From assembly GCA_964648485.1 (NCBI GenBank), contig CAZYOF010000004.1, positions 135,985 to 199,984 of the forward strand: a stretch of DNA of 64,000 nt. The letters are read 5' to 3'. Both the position numbers and the translations under genes were made by a program. The stretch's first letter is position 1; every line of letters begins with the position of its first letter. The notes beneath the pieces are model-generated. The model saw only the letters and a program-made list of their open reading frames with translations. It was not told the origin of the DNA and ran no database searches. This DNA comes from DAIOEK01 sp964648485 (GTDB taxonomy: Bacteria; Chloroflexota; Anaerolineae; Anaerolineales; Anaerolineaceae). Of the stretch, positions 1 through 8,887 are shown one piece after another.

Positions 1-2
1 AT

Positions 3-533
3 GGACGTGATACTTCTCTATCACATCGTTTTCAAGGGTTTGTTGACAGACAGGATAGAATGACCGGAGAAGATCGTCAAATTCGGGATGATTTTGTGGC
101 GAATCCACAACCATATCTGAATGGCGAGAAATCCATATTCACAGAAAAATCTTTGCGCCAAATTGCGGGATCCTGGGTTCGAAATGTTAGTGAGACGGAG
201 AGCGAAGGTATGCGATTATTTGGAGATCGCTTCTATCACTTAAGATATGAAGATCTCATGGCATCGCCTTGGGATGAAATGTGCAAGATTTGGCGTTTCC
301 TCAGGGTTCAAGAAATACCTGAAGATGTCAAAGTGGTGATTGACGGGGAGATGCACGCCAACCCGGACGCAGAATGGCAGGCTGAGAAGAGTAGTGATCT
401 TGCCAGGTTGATCCCCAAGGGGCAACAGGGCAGCTGGCAGAAACTTTTTACTCCACGAGACAAAGCCATCTTCAAGGAAATCGCAGGAGAACTTTTGATA
501 CAGTGGAAGTACGAGATGGATCTGGAGTGGTAA
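3..533 (+). CDS. sulfotransferase, 5'-truncated by the window edge
   Basis: The reading frame is open from base 3 with no upstream stop, so the gene starts outside the window. The first residues read GRDTSLSHRF, which fits the 3'-phosphate-binding segment (RDxRD...S) of PAPS-dependent sulfotransferases, so the missing part would hold the N-terminal P-loop-like PSB motif. The remaining part has the family's RYEDL segment and a C-terminal basic/aromatic region (GSWQKLF, then GELLIQWKYE), as in the other sulfotransferases of this locus. The stop lies 1 base before the ATG of the following oxidoreductase, so the two are probably cotranscribed. Acceptor unknown; a surface glycan is inferred from context. 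An internal ATG at 60 is not a credible start because it would discard the PAPS site. Confidence 0.75.
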   Translation, partial: GRDTSLSHRFQGFVDRQDRMTGEDRQIRDDFVANPQPYLNGEKSIFTEKSLRQIAGSWVRNVSETESEGMRLFGDRFYHLRYEDLMASPWDEMCKIWRFLRVQEIPEDVKVVIDGEMHANPDAEWQAEKSSDLARLIPKGQQGSWQKLFTPRDKAIFKEIAGELLIQWKYEMDLEW

Positions 534-534
534 T

Positions 535-1521
535 ATGAAATTTGTTATCGCTGGACTGGGCTCTATAGGTAGACGCCATATGCGGAACCTAATTGCGCAT
601 GGTGAAAAAGACCTGATTCTGTACCGAACCAGGAAATCTACAATGCCAGATGATGATTTGCAGGGTTTTCCAGTAGAAACTGATTTGGCTGCCGCATTAG
701 CGCATCAACCAGACGGGGTTGTTGTATCAAATCCAACTGCCATGCACCTGGAAGTTGCAATCACAGCGGCTAAACAGGGAACAGCAATCCTTCTAGAAAA
801 ACCCATTTCGAATAATATGGATCGTGTATCAGAGCTAAATGCTGCAGTGAAAAATTCTGGTGCTAAAGTTTTGGTTGGTTTTCAATATCGTTTCCATCCA
901 AATCTTCTAAAAGCAAAGCAAATTATATCGGATGGAATGATTGGTAGACCGGTGTCTTTCAAGGTAAATTGGGGAGAATTCCTGCCAGGATGGCATCCCT
1001 GGGAGGATTATCGCCAGAGTTACGCCGCCAGGCAAGACCTGGGTGGTGGTGTAGTCCTGACTTTGTGCCATCCCCTTGATTATTTAAGGTGGATATTTGG
1101 CGAGGTCGAAGCACTTTGGGCATTTACCTCAACAATTCCAGAACTTGAAACAGATGTTGATGCAGTAGCTGAAATTGGTCTACGAATGACTGGTAGTATC
1201 AGCGGAACAATCCATTTAGATTATATTCAAAGACCAGGGAGCCATACGCTGGAAATAATTGGAACAGAAGGAATGCTGCGCTGGGACAATGGCACCTCGG
1301 TTCTTAAGTTATACCGGTCAAAAGACTCAATCTGGCAGGATTTTAATGCGCCAGATGGATTTGAAAGAAATTGGTTGTTTATGGATGAGACCTCTTATTT
1401 CTTGAACATGATCCGAGCAGAGACTGAATCTGCCTGCACACTAGAAGATGGAATCCGGGCGCTTGAACTCACCCTCGCGGTACATACATCTGCCCGGGAA
1501 GGCATTCTTCAGAAATGGTAG
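535..1521 (+). CDS. Gfo/Idh/MocA-family NAD(P)-dependent oxidoreductase
   Basis: The 328-residue protein starts with a Rossmann dinucleotide-binding loop (GLGSIG, residues 7-12) and has the family EKP motif at 88-90, whose lysine is a catalytic residue. A Gly-rich segment near residue 170 (DLGGGVVLTLCHPLDYL) contains the usual catalytic His and Asp. Length is normal for the family. Such enzymes oxidise or reduce ring hydroxyls of sugars or nucleotide sugars. Relatives (PtmF-type) occur in legionaminic/sialic acid gene sets, and here the gene lies near SDR, NeuA and NeuB homologues, so a role in precursor sugar synthesis is plausible but inferred. It follows the first sulfotransferase with a 1-base gap. 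Confidence 0.8.
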   Translation: MKFVIAGLGSIGRRHMRNLIAHGEKDLILYRTRKSTMPDDDLQGFPVETDLAAALAHQPDGVVVSNPTAMHLEVAITAAKQGTAILLEKPISNNMDRVSELNAAVKNSGAKVLVGFQYRFHPNLLKAKQIISDGMIGRPVSFKVNWGEFLPGWHPWEDYRQSYAARQDLGGGVVLTLCHPLDYLRWIFGEVEALWAFTSTIPELETDVDAVAEIGLRMTGSISGTIHLDYIQRPGSHTLEIIGTEGMLRWDNGTSVLKLYRSKDSIWQDFNAPDGFERNWLFMDETSYFLNMIRAETESACTLEDGIRALELTLAVHTSAREGILQKW

Positions 1522-1528
1522 AAAAATT

Positions 1529-2512
1529 ATGGCAATATTGAGAGATTCACCCATTTTTATCTGTGGTCATCCAAAAGCTGGTACCAGCCTTTTGCGGAGC
1601 CTTTTAGATTCGCACCCGGAAGTGATTGTTTATCCAGAAGAGACCGGCTTTTTTAGGCGTTATCTACCCAATGCACTTGATAAAACTTTGGAAAAAAAGC
1701 TGGAAATCGCTGATCGATATCTAACGCACATTTTTGAATGGAATCAAAGTAATCCGCCCGAACATCAACAGAATTTTCCAGACAGAGATTATTCAAATAT
1801 ACCTATAGCTGAAGTCCGTGATGAAATGCGCAGGCTTGTTAAGGAGACTTTCAAGCATGAAGGGGATATGCTTTCTGCGGCAATGCTAGCCTTTGGAAAA
1901 GTAACTGGAAAGATAAATACTGGTACAAAATTTTGGGTAGAAAAGACACCTTACAATGAACGGTATGCTGAACAGATATTTAGTTACTGGCCAGAAGCAC
2001 GCTGTATCCATATAGTGCGTGATCCACGGGATAATTATGTATCATATCGAAAAAAACACCCTGACTGGTCTGCAAGGTTTTTTGCCCGAAACTGGAATCT
2101 AAGCACTCAACAGGGGATTGAGAATCAAAAAATATTCGGTGCAGAACGATATTGGTTGACAACTTTTGAAGAATTTGTACAACAGCCGGAAAAATGCCTG
2201 ATGAATCTGACTGATTTCCTGAAAATTAGTGATGATCCATCTCTTCGCCAGCCTACACGTGCAGGGCAAGATTGGAAGGGAAATTCTATGTGGTCAGATC
2301 AATTTTCTCAGATATCGGCAACCCCGGTAGGTAGATGGGTGTCAGCTCTTTCTCCCCTTGACACAGCAGCAATTCAAATTATTACGAACAGCGGGATGAA
2401 ATGCATGGGGTATAATCAATCGGTTATCGATTGGAAGTCTATTAATCTGGTGGACCGAATCCGGTTCGCGATGGAATTATTACCATATAAAGTTAAGGAG
2501 CTTATTCAATGA
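1529..2512 (+). CDS. PAPS-dependent sulfotransferase family protein
   Basis: A 327-residue protein. The PSB loop GHPKAGTSLL (13-22) binds the 5'-phosphosulfate side and RDPRDNYVS (from 164) binds the 3'-phosphate; WVEKTP at about 136 is also typical. An ATG at 1448 lies in frame but inside the preceding gene, so I chose ATG 1529, which puts the PSB motif at the normal distance from the N-terminus. The last four bases overlap the start of the PAPS synthetase gene (ATGA), which strongly suggests coupled translation of the sulfotransferase and its donor-making enzyme. The expected reaction is transfer of sulfate from PAPS to a hydroxyl or amine of a glycan; the acceptor is not readable from sequence. 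Confidence 0.85.
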   Translation: MAILRDSPIFICGHPKAGTSLLRSLLDSHPEVIVYPEETGFFRRYLPNALDKTLEKKLEIADRYLTHIFEWNQSNPPEHQQNFPDRDYSNIPIAEVRDEMRRLVKETFKHEGDMLSAAMLAFGKVTGKINTGTKFWVEKTPYNERYAEQIFSYWPEARCIHIVRDPRDNYVSYRKKHPDWSARFFARNWNLSTQQGIENQKIFGAERYWLTTFEEFVQQPEKCLMNLTDFLKISDDPSLRQPTRAGQDWKGNSMWSDQFSQISATPVGRWVSALSPLDTAAIQIITNSGMKCMGYNQSVIDWKSINLVDRIRFAMELLPYKVKELIQ

Positions 2513-4245
2513 CTGAATCAAAACAGGCGATCATTGCCCCTTACGGCGGTAAACTCGTCAATCTGGTTGTAACTGGTGATGAAAGACAGTCTCTTATAGA
2601 GAAAGCCTCTCACCTCCAATCAATCAAAATCTCCCCACGCAATCTTTGCGACCTGGAATTAATGGCAACCGGTGCTTTCTCTCCATTAGATCGGTTTATG
2701 GGACATAAGGATTATGAAAGAGTACTTGAAGAGATGCGGTTGGCCGATGGAACTTTGTTTCCCTTGCCGATAACTTTGACTGTAGATAAAGAAGCTTATG
2801 ATTCTCTGGGTGAAGAAGTTGTCCTGCGTGATGCTCAGAATAACCTGATTGCAATCATGAAAATTGAAGAAGCCTTCCCCTATGATAAGGACAAAGAAGC
2901 CCGTTTGGCATACGGATCTACCGATTCAAAGCACCCAATGGTATCTGAAATGGTTCGTTGGGGGAACCTTTGTATTTCGGGAGAATTGAAGGTTATTAAT
3001 CTTCCCATGTATTATGATTTCAAGGATTTGCGTCATACCCCATCAGAGGTACGGGCTAAGCTTGAAAAAATGGGCAATGCTAATGTGGTAGCCTTCCAAA
3101 CACGGAATCCACTTCATCGTATCCATGAAGAACTAACCAAACGCGCCGCAAAGGCTGTTGGTGGCAGCCTACTCATCCATCCGGTTGTTGGTTTGACTAA
3201 GCCAGGTGATGTGGATCACTTTACCCGGGTTCGAATCTATAAGGCTCTTGTCGAAAAATATTACGATTCAAAGAACACGATGCTCAGCCTGCTTCCCCTT
3301 GCAATGCGCATGGCAGGTCCGAAAGAGGCTTTATTGCATGGGATCATCCGTCGAAATTATGGAGCTAATCATTTCATTATCGGTCGCGATCATGCTGGTC
3401 CGGGGAATGACAGTTCGGGAAAACCATTCTATGGACCGTATGATGCACAGGAATTATTTAACAAATACGCTTCTGAACTTCAGATGACAGCTGTGCCGTT
3501 CTACGAATTGGTCTATCTACCAGACACAGATGAATATGTTGAAGCAGATAAAGTACCTGCAGGCGCGCGTACATTAAATATCTCAGGAACTCAAGTACGT
3601 GATGACTACCTGGCGAAAGGCAAATTATTGCCTGAATGGTTTACCCGCCCCGAGACTGCTCGAATCTTACGCCAGATGTATCCACCCCGGCACAATATGG
3701 GATTTTGTGTTTGGTTTACCGGGCTATCTGGAGCTGGAAAAACGGCAACGGCTGAAGTTTTAACTTCCTTGCTTCTCGAATACGGCAAACAAATCACCCA
3801 ACTCGATGGCGATGTTATCCGTACCCACCTATCCAAGGGTTTGGGTTTCTCGAAGGAAGACCGTGACACCAACATTCTTCGGATAGGCTTTGTAGCATCT
3901 GAATTGGTGAGGCAAAAGGGTGTGGTTATCTGCGCTGCGATCAGCCCCTATCGCGCAACTCGTGATGAGTGCCGGAAGATGGTGGGAAGTGATCAGTTTG
4001 TGGAAGTTTATATGGATACTCCAATCGAAGTATGCGAATCCCGTGATATAAAAGGCTTATATGCTAAAGCGCGTCGGGGTGAACTGAAAGGATTCACTGG
4101 TGTGGATGATCCATATGAAGCGCCAATTAATCCAGAAATCTCATTAAAAACGGTTGGTGTTACACCAGAAGAAAACGCTCGCATGATCATTAGATTCCTC
4201 CAGGATCGAGGTTTCCTTCTGGCAGATGGATCTGCCGCAGAATAA
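2509..4245 (+). CDS. bifunctional sulfate adenylyltransferase / adenylylsulfate kinase (PAPS synthetase)
   Basis: The 578-residue protein makes PAPS from sulfate and ATP in two steps. Residues 1-390 are ATP sulfurylase, with a PUA-like N-terminal part, the nucleotide-binding QTRNPLHRIH (197-206) and GRDHAGPG (292-299). Residues 395-578 are APS kinase, with P-loop GLSGAGKT (405-412), a DGD segment and a C-terminal FTGVDDPYE motif. Fusions of this order (Sat-CysC) are known in bacteria. Because the P-loop is intact, the kinase half is probably active, unlike the regulatory APS-kinase-like domain of fungal enzymes. There are no assimilatory sulfite genes nearby. Five sulfotransferases in the same locus indicate that the PAPS feeds sulfation rather than cysteine synthesis. 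Confidence 0.95.
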   Translation: MTESKQAIIAPYGGKLVNLVVTGDERQSLIEKASHLQSIKISPRNLCDLELMATGAFSPLDRFMGHKDYERVLEEMRLADGTLFPLPITLTVDKEAYDSLGEEVVLRDAQNNLIAIMKIEEAFPYDKDKEARLAYGSTDSKHPMVSEMVRWGNLCISGELKVINLPMYYDFKDLRHTPSEVRAKLEKMGNANVVAFQTRNPLHRIHEELTKRAAKAVGGSLLIHPVVGLTKPGDVDHFTRVRIYKALVEKYYDSKNTMLSLLPLAMRMAGPKEALLHGIIRRNYGANHFIIGRDHAGPGNDSSGKPFYGPYDAQELFNKYASELQMTAVPFYELVYLPDTDEYVEADKVPAGARTLNISGTQVRDDYLAKGKLLPEWFTRPETARILRQMYPPRHNMGFCVWFTGLSGAGKTATAEVLTSLLLEYGKQITQLDGDVIRTHLSKGLGFSKEDRDTNILRIGFVASELVRQKGVVICAAISPYRATRDECRKMVGSDQFVEVYMDTPIEVCESRDIKGLYAKARRGELKGFTGVDDPYEAPINPEISLKTVGVTPEENARMIIRFLQDRGFLLADGSAAE

Positions 4246-4313
4246 TTTCAAAATTGATTGGACCGGGGACCTGACATTGTGGTTTCCGGTCTTCAATTCT
4301 CTCAGGGATATAA

Positions 4314-5135
4314 ATGACTACCATACAAGATAAATTTGTACTTACCGGAAAAACTGCAATAATTACCGGCGGTATAGGATTGCTCGGAAAAGAATTCTGC
4401 CGAACCCTCGCAGAAGCTGGAGCTAATGTTTTAGTTGCGGATATCAATGGTGATGCGGCTGAGAAATATGCTGATGAATTACGCAGCAAGGGATTTGATG
4501 CAGGATTTGCGAGGGTAAATGTAACTGACGCCGAATCTGTTCAAGCGATGGTCGATTGTGCAAAAGATCTGTATGGCAGTGTTGATATTCTGGTTAATAG
4601 CGCAGCTATGGACCCGAAATTCGACCAATCGCAGGCTGGACAACACAGCAATACTTTTGAAGAGTTCCCAGTGGATGCGTGGCGGCAAGCGTTGGATGTG
4701 AATCTAACTGGAATGTTCCTTTCCTGCCAGGCAGCGGCACGTGAAATGATGAAAACCAATACAGGTGTTATCATCAACATTTGCTCGACTTATGGTTTGG
4801 TTGGCCCAGATCAAAGGATATATATCCGCCCCGGTGAACCACGAAGAGTTAAACCAGTGTATTACTCGGTAACCAAGGCGGGTGTTCTTGGCTTAGTGCA
4901 TTATCTTGCGACCTATTTTACTGGCACAAATATCAGAATCAATGCCCTCACGCCAGGCGGAGTTTTTAACCAGCATGATGATTTGTTTGTAAAAAACTAT
5001 TCTGCTAGAACCGTACTAGGGAGGATGGCGCATCTGGATGAAATGAATGGAGCTTTACTTTTCCTTGCATCGGATGCATCTTCCTATATGACAGGTTCAA
5101 ATTTGGTTGTTGATGGAGGCTGGACTGCATGGTAA
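4314..5135 (+). CDS. short-chain dehydrogenase/reductase (SDR)
   Basis: A classical SDR of 273 residues with cofactor motif TGGIGLLG (18-25), NSAA (95-98), Ser158 and the catalytic pair Tyr184/Lys188 (YSVTK). The insertion between the Ser and Tyr (IYIRPGEPRRVKP) is longer than in most SDRs. The end DGGWTAW is typical for the family. The gene overlaps the next one (the CMP-sugar synthetase fusion) by 7 bases, so the two are translationally coupled. PtmA-type SDRs accompany CMP-legionaminate synthetases in Campylobacter, which makes a role in making or modifying the nonulosonic acid precursor likely. The exact substrate is not deducible. Confidence 0.85.
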   Translation: MTTIQDKFVLTGKTAIITGGIGLLGKEFCRTLAEAGANVLVADINGDAAEKYADELRSKGFDAGFARVNVTDAESVQAMVDCAKDLYGSVDILVNSAAMDPKFDQSQAGQHSNTFEEFPVDAWRQALDVNLTGMFLSCQAAAREMMKTNTGVIINICSTYGLVGPDQRIYIRPGEPRRVKPVYYSVTKAGVLGLVHYLATYFTGTNIRINALTPGGVFNQHDDLFVKNYSARTVLGRMAHLDEMNGALLFLASDASSYMTGSNLVVDGGWTAW

Positions 5136-6361
5136 ATCGTTCTGAAGTTTTGGCTATCATTCCAGCACGCGGTGGATCTAAGGGGATCCCTCGCAAGAAT
5201 ATCAAATACTTTGCAGGTCATCCTCTGGTGGCGTGGAGCATTGCCGCTGCGCGGCAAGCGGATTTGGTGACGAGGGTGATAGTCTCTACAGATGATGAAG
5301 AAATTGCATCTGTTAGCCGACAGCACGGCGCGGAAACACCATTCCGTAGGCCGTCAGAGCTTTCAGCAGATCTTTCTGTAGATTACCCTCTTTTTGAGCA
5401 TGCTTTAAAATGGCTAAAGGAAAATGAAGGTTATCAGCCTGATATTGTTGTTCAACTAAGACCTACTTCACCCATACGCCAAAAAGGTTTAGTGAATCAG
5501 GCAATTCAACAATTAATTAGTCACCCAGAAGCCGATTCGGTTCGAGGTGTGGTACCGTCAGGACAAAATCCATATAAAATGTGGCAGATGGCGGGTGATC
5601 ACATGATTCCTCTTTTGCAAGTGGAAGGAATAGCTGAACCATATAACGCACCCCGGCAATTGCTTCCTGCAACATACTGGCAAACCGGACATGTCGATGC
5701 AATCAGAGTATACACAATTTTAGAAAAGAGATCCCTCTCTGGGAATGTAATTCTCCCTATTCATATCGATCCTTCATTTACTGTAGATATTGATTCGTTG
5801 CGTGACTGGGACAGGGCAGAATGGTTGGTATGGCATGGTGATCTGGATATGGTTTTTCCAGGTAAACAACCGCGACCTTTCCCTGAAAATGTCAAAATGA
5901 TTGTTATGGATTTTGACGGTGTACTTACGGATAACCGTGTGTGGGTTGATGAGAACGGGAAAGAAGCGGTCGCTGCTTATCGATCGGATAGTCTTGGTTT
6001 AGCGTTACTGCGGGGGAGAGCGGGTATTGAACCACTAGTGATTTCGAAAGAAACCAATCCGGTTGTAACAAAGCGGTGCCAGAAAATGAATGTACCTGTA
6101 TTACAGGGTATTGATCAAAAAGCAAATACATTGAAGAAAGTGCTTCAAGAGAGAAGGATAAAACCAACTGAGGTAATTTATGTTGGCAATGATGTCAACG
6201 ATCTCGAATGTTTTCCAGTAGTTGGATTTGCGGCTGCTCCAGCAGATGCAGAAAAATCAGTGTTAATGGCCGCCGATCTGGTACTTACCAGAAAAGGTGG
6301 ACACGGAGCAGTTAGAGAGATTTGTGATCTTCTCATGGATCGCATTAAGAATAGTAATTAA
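5129..6361 (+). CDS. neuA: CMP-nonulosonic acid synthetase fused to a KdsC-like HAD phosphatase
   Basis: Residues 1-240 are an acylneuraminate cytidylyltransferase: IPARGGSKGIPRKN (11-24) is the nucleotide-binding signature, followed by VSTDDEEIA and QLRPTSP. Residues 255-410 are a HAD phosphatase of the KdsC type with nucleophile motif DFDGVLTD (Asp261, Asp263), motif II VISKE (about 305), and motif III/IV GNDVNDLE (353-360). The first half activates a sialic-type acid with CTP; the second could remove phosphate from the 9-phosphate intermediate. Animal CMP-sialic acid synthetases have the same order, though their HAD domain is usually catalytically poor; here the catalytic Asp residues are present. 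Start overlaps the SDR gene. The nonulosonic acid species cannot be read from sequence. Confidence 0.88.
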   Translation: MVNRSEVLAIIPARGGSKGIPRKNIKYFAGHPLVAWSIAAARQADLVTRVIVSTDDEEIASVSRQHGAETPFRRPSELSADLSVDYPLFEHALKWLKENEGYQPDIVVQLRPTSPIRQKGLVNQAIQQLISHPEADSVRGVVPSGQNPYKMWQMAGDHMIPLLQVEGIAEPYNAPRQLLPATYWQTGHVDAIRVYTILEKRSLSGNVILPIHIDPSFTVDIDSLRDWDRAEWLVWHGDLDMVFPGKQPRPFPENVKMIVMDFDGVLTDNRVWVDENGKEAVAAYRSDSLGLALLRGRAGIEPLVISKETNPVVTKRCQKMNVPVLQGIDQKANTLKKVLQERRIKPTEVIYVGNDVNDLECFPVVGFAAAPADAEKSVLMAADLVLTRKGGHGAVREICDLLMDRIKNSN

Positions 6362-6368
6362 GGTACAT

Positions 6369-7988
6369 TTGAAGAAAATCCCTTTTTATCCTATCCTGTT
6401 GGCTGTGTTTCCTATTCTGAGCCTTTGGGCGGCCAATCTGAAATATGTTCGACCGGAGTCGACCATCCGATCCTTCTTGGTTGTATTGCTTGGAACAATC
6501 ATTTTTGGGGGAGTGCTGGTGGCTCTTCTGAAAAATATTCACAAGGCGGCGGTAGTCACCAGCGTTGTTGTATTAATATTCTCTTCTTATGGAAGACTTT
6601 ACCCGCTGATAGAAGAGTTATCTATATTAGGGGTAAATATCGGACGCCACAGGTTTCTAATAATAACCATGTGTATTGTCCTTTTCACTTTTTCATGGTG
6701 GGTCATAAGATCCAAGAGAAATTTCTCCAGAATTCTGCCTGCTATGTTGCTTGTAAGTATGGGAATGCTGATTGTACCCATAATTCAAATCTTCACTTAC
6801 TTCATTAAAGAAGCAAATTTAAAATCCGCAAACCTTGCAACGCAGGTAAGTTCTCAACGGCGTGACGGAGCCTATATTCCTCTTAAATCACTCCCGCAGG
6901 ACCAGCTTCCGGATATTTATTACATTATTTTAGATTCGTATGGTAGAGCAGATGTGTTAAGTGACTGTTTTAGCTATGATATTCAACAATTTCTGGTGGG
7001 TATGGAAGATCTTGGTTTTGTTACCGCTACTGATAGTCAGACAAATTTCACCATCACAGACCTTTCTCTTGCAGCTTCGTTAAATATGGATTATCCACAG
7101 TCCTTTGCTATTGAACCTGCGCAAGCTAGTGACCCTGCTGTATTAAATGAGTGGACTATTCATAATACTGTCAGGAATTCATTAGAGGGAATTGGGTATA
7201 AAACTGTAGCTTTTGATTCTGGGTATGGAATTTCTCAATGGAATGATGCTGATGTCTATTTTGTTCGACCATCAAGTATGCGTTGGCTGCTTGGAGGTAT
7301 CAATCCATTTGAAGATATGTACCTGAATACCACTTTGGGCACTCTGATATTTCAGCTAGAATCAAAACTACCTGCATCTGTGCGTGTATTTCTCGATGGA
7401 GCCCACCTGGAGCATCGCCAGAGGATGTTGGATATCATGGATAATCTGGTTAAGGTTCCAGATAACCCGGCGCCCACATTCGCTTTCGCCCATATCCTTG
7501 CGCCACATAATCCATTTGTATTTGGACCAGATGGCGAATACATTAATCGTAATACACCTTTTACATTAAATAATGATCCAGATACAAAGAACGGATTTGC
7601 ATACATAAGTGGTTATACAGATCAGGTTAGTTACCTTAATAAAAGATTCACTGAGATACTAACTGAAATCATCCAAAAATCAGATATACCTCCGGTTATC
7701 ATACTTCAGGGTGATCATGGACCATCGAAATGGGTGACATCAATTTCTGGCAGAAGCGATATATTGAATATGTATTTTTTCCCGGGTGCAAAAGAGGTAA
7801 TATATCCGTCTATCACCCCGGTTAATTCGTTCAGACTTGTATTCAATAGTGTCTTTGATGCAGGATTACCATTAATTGACGATCAAACATTTTTCACGAC
7901 TCATAGTACAATTGAGCAGCTTCTTCCGGTTACTGGAGATGGAGAAAATTGTAATCCGGCATTTCTTAACCCAAGAAAGCAAAATTGA
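6369..7988 (+). CDS. LtaS-like membrane enzyme of the alkaline phosphatase/sulfatase superfamily (paralogue 1)
   Basis: I chose TTG 6369 (AAGG upstream; 539 aa) because the ATG at 6297 lies within the preceding gene and the paralogues all begin just before the first membrane helix (here KKIPFYPILLAVFPILSLW). About five hydrophobic segments fill residues 5-150, with a GRHRF loop at 92-96 conserved in the full-length paralogues. The outer catalytic domain starts at PDIYYIILDSYGR (Asp189, metal ligand). A likely Thr230 nucleophile follows in the pattern NxxxTxLS, with PHNPF near 378 and metal-binding GDHG at 448-451. The sulfatase signature CxPxR is missing, so a phospho- or phosphoglycerol-transferase role is more likely than sulfatase. 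Substrate unknown. Confidence 0.8.
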   Translation: MKKIPFYPILLAVFPILSLWAANLKYVRPESTIRSFLVVLLGTIIFGGVLVALLKNIHKAAVVTSVVVLIFSSYGRLYPLIEELSILGVNIGRHRFLIITMCIVLFTFSWWVIRSKRNFSRILPAMLLVSMGMLIVPIIQIFTYFIKEANLKSANLATQVSSQRRDGAYIPLKSLPQDQLPDIYYIILDSYGRADVLSDCFSYDIQQFLVGMEDLGFVTATDSQTNFTITDLSLAASLNMDYPQSFAIEPAQASDPAVLNEWTIHNTVRNSLEGIGYKTVAFDSGYGISQWNDADVYFVRPSSMRWLLGGINPFEDMYLNTTLGTLIFQLESKLPASVRVFLDGAHLEHRQRMLDIMDNLVKVPDNPAPTFAFAHILAPHNPFVFGPDGEYINRNTPFTLNNDPDTKNGFAYISGYTDQVSYLNKRFTEILTEIIQKSDIPPVIILQGDHGPSKWVTSISGRSDILNMYFFPGAKEVIYPSITPVNSFRLVFNSVFDAGLPLIDDQTFFTTHSTIEQLLPVTGDGENCNPAFLNPRKQN

Positions 7989-7999
7989 TGCGAGGATAA

Positions 8000-8872
8000 A
8001 TGACGAGGACAATAAAAATAGGCAACCGCGAAGTGGGTGATGGATACCCCATCTATTTTGTTGCTGAAATTGGCATCAACCATAATGGTGATATAGATAT
8101 AGCAAAACAAATGATTGATGTAGCGGTACGGAATGGCGTCGATGCTGTTAAGTTCCAAAAAAGAACTCCTGAATTATGTGTACCTCCTGACCAACGAGGT
8201 CAGATGCGAGATACACCATGGGGGTATATTTCATATTTGGATTACCGCTATAAAGTAGAATTTGGTCAGGAAGAGTATCAGGAGATAGACAGGTATTGTA
8301 AAGAAAAAGGTATCACCTGGTTCTCATCAGTTTGGGATATTCCTTCAGTTGATTTTCTGCAGCAATTTTCTCCAGTATGTTACAAAATCCCGTCTGCTTC
8401 TCTTACTGACCATGAACTTCTAAAAAAGGTAAAATCTTTAAATATGCCAGTAATCTTATCTACAGGCATGTCTACCCTGGAACAAATTAAGAAAGCGGTA
8501 GATGTAATAGGTACAGAAAATTTACTTCTTACCCATACTACCAGCACTTACCCTTGTGAACCCGAAGAGCTAAATCTGAGGGCAATCCAGACTCTAAAAC
8601 AAGAATTCTCTGTCCCCATTGGATACTCCGGTCACGAGGTGGGATTAATCCCATCAGTAATTGCAGCTTCTTTGGGTGCATGCTTGATTGAGCGTCATAT
8701 AACACTGGACCGGGCAATGTGGGGTACCGATCAGGCTGCCTCGGTTGAACCAGGTGGCGTGGAAAGACTGGTTAAATATCTGCGTGTCACCGAGCACGCA
8801 TTAGGCGACGGCATAAAGCGCGTTTATGATTCTGAAAAACCTTCGTTAATGAAATTGCGAAGATATCAATAA
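8000..8872 (+). CDS. neuB: NeuB-like sialic/nonulosonic acid synthase, short form
   Basis: The 290-residue protein has the NeuB barrel: AEIGINHNGD from residue 22, DAVKFQKR near 50, YKIPSASL near 129, the metal-binding loop with STGMS, and YSGHEVG near 210. NeuB enzymes condense phosphoenolpyruvate with an N-acetylmannosamine-type sugar (or its 6-phosphate) to make a nine-carbon acid. This protein ends after the barrel and lacks the C-terminal SAF (antifreeze-like) domain that brings usual NeuB proteins to about 340-350 residues. GAGG lies ahead of ATG 8000. No NeuC-type epimerase is in the window, so the amino sugar must come from elsewhere. The neighbouring CMP-synthetase supports the call. 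Confidence 0.85.
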   Translation: MTRTIKIGNREVGDGYPIYFVAEIGINHNGDIDIAKQMIDVAVRNGVDAVKFQKRTPELCVPPDQRGQMRDTPWGYISYLDYRYKVEFGQEEYQEIDRYCKEKGITWFSSVWDIPSVDFLQQFSPVCYKIPSASLTDHELLKKVKSLNMPVILSTGMSTLEQIKKAVDVIGTENLLLTHTTSTYPCEPEELNLRAIQTLKQEFSVPIGYSGHEVGLIPSVIAASLGACLIERHITLDRAMWGTDQAASVEPGGVERLVKYLRVTEHALGDGIKRVYDSEKPSLMKLRRYQ

Positions 8873-8887
8873 CTTGTGGAGGTATTC

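Noticed and set aside
4261..4291. GACCGG/CCGGTC inverted repeat between PAPS synthetase and SDR
   Set aside because: Only six pairs with a long loop and no T-run; not a credible terminator, and the operon seems to continue.
6425..6808. 127-codon frame on + inside LtaS-like paralogue 1
   Set aside because: It is out of frame in a well-conserved gene; its composition (many Cys, Trp, His) is that of a shadow frame.
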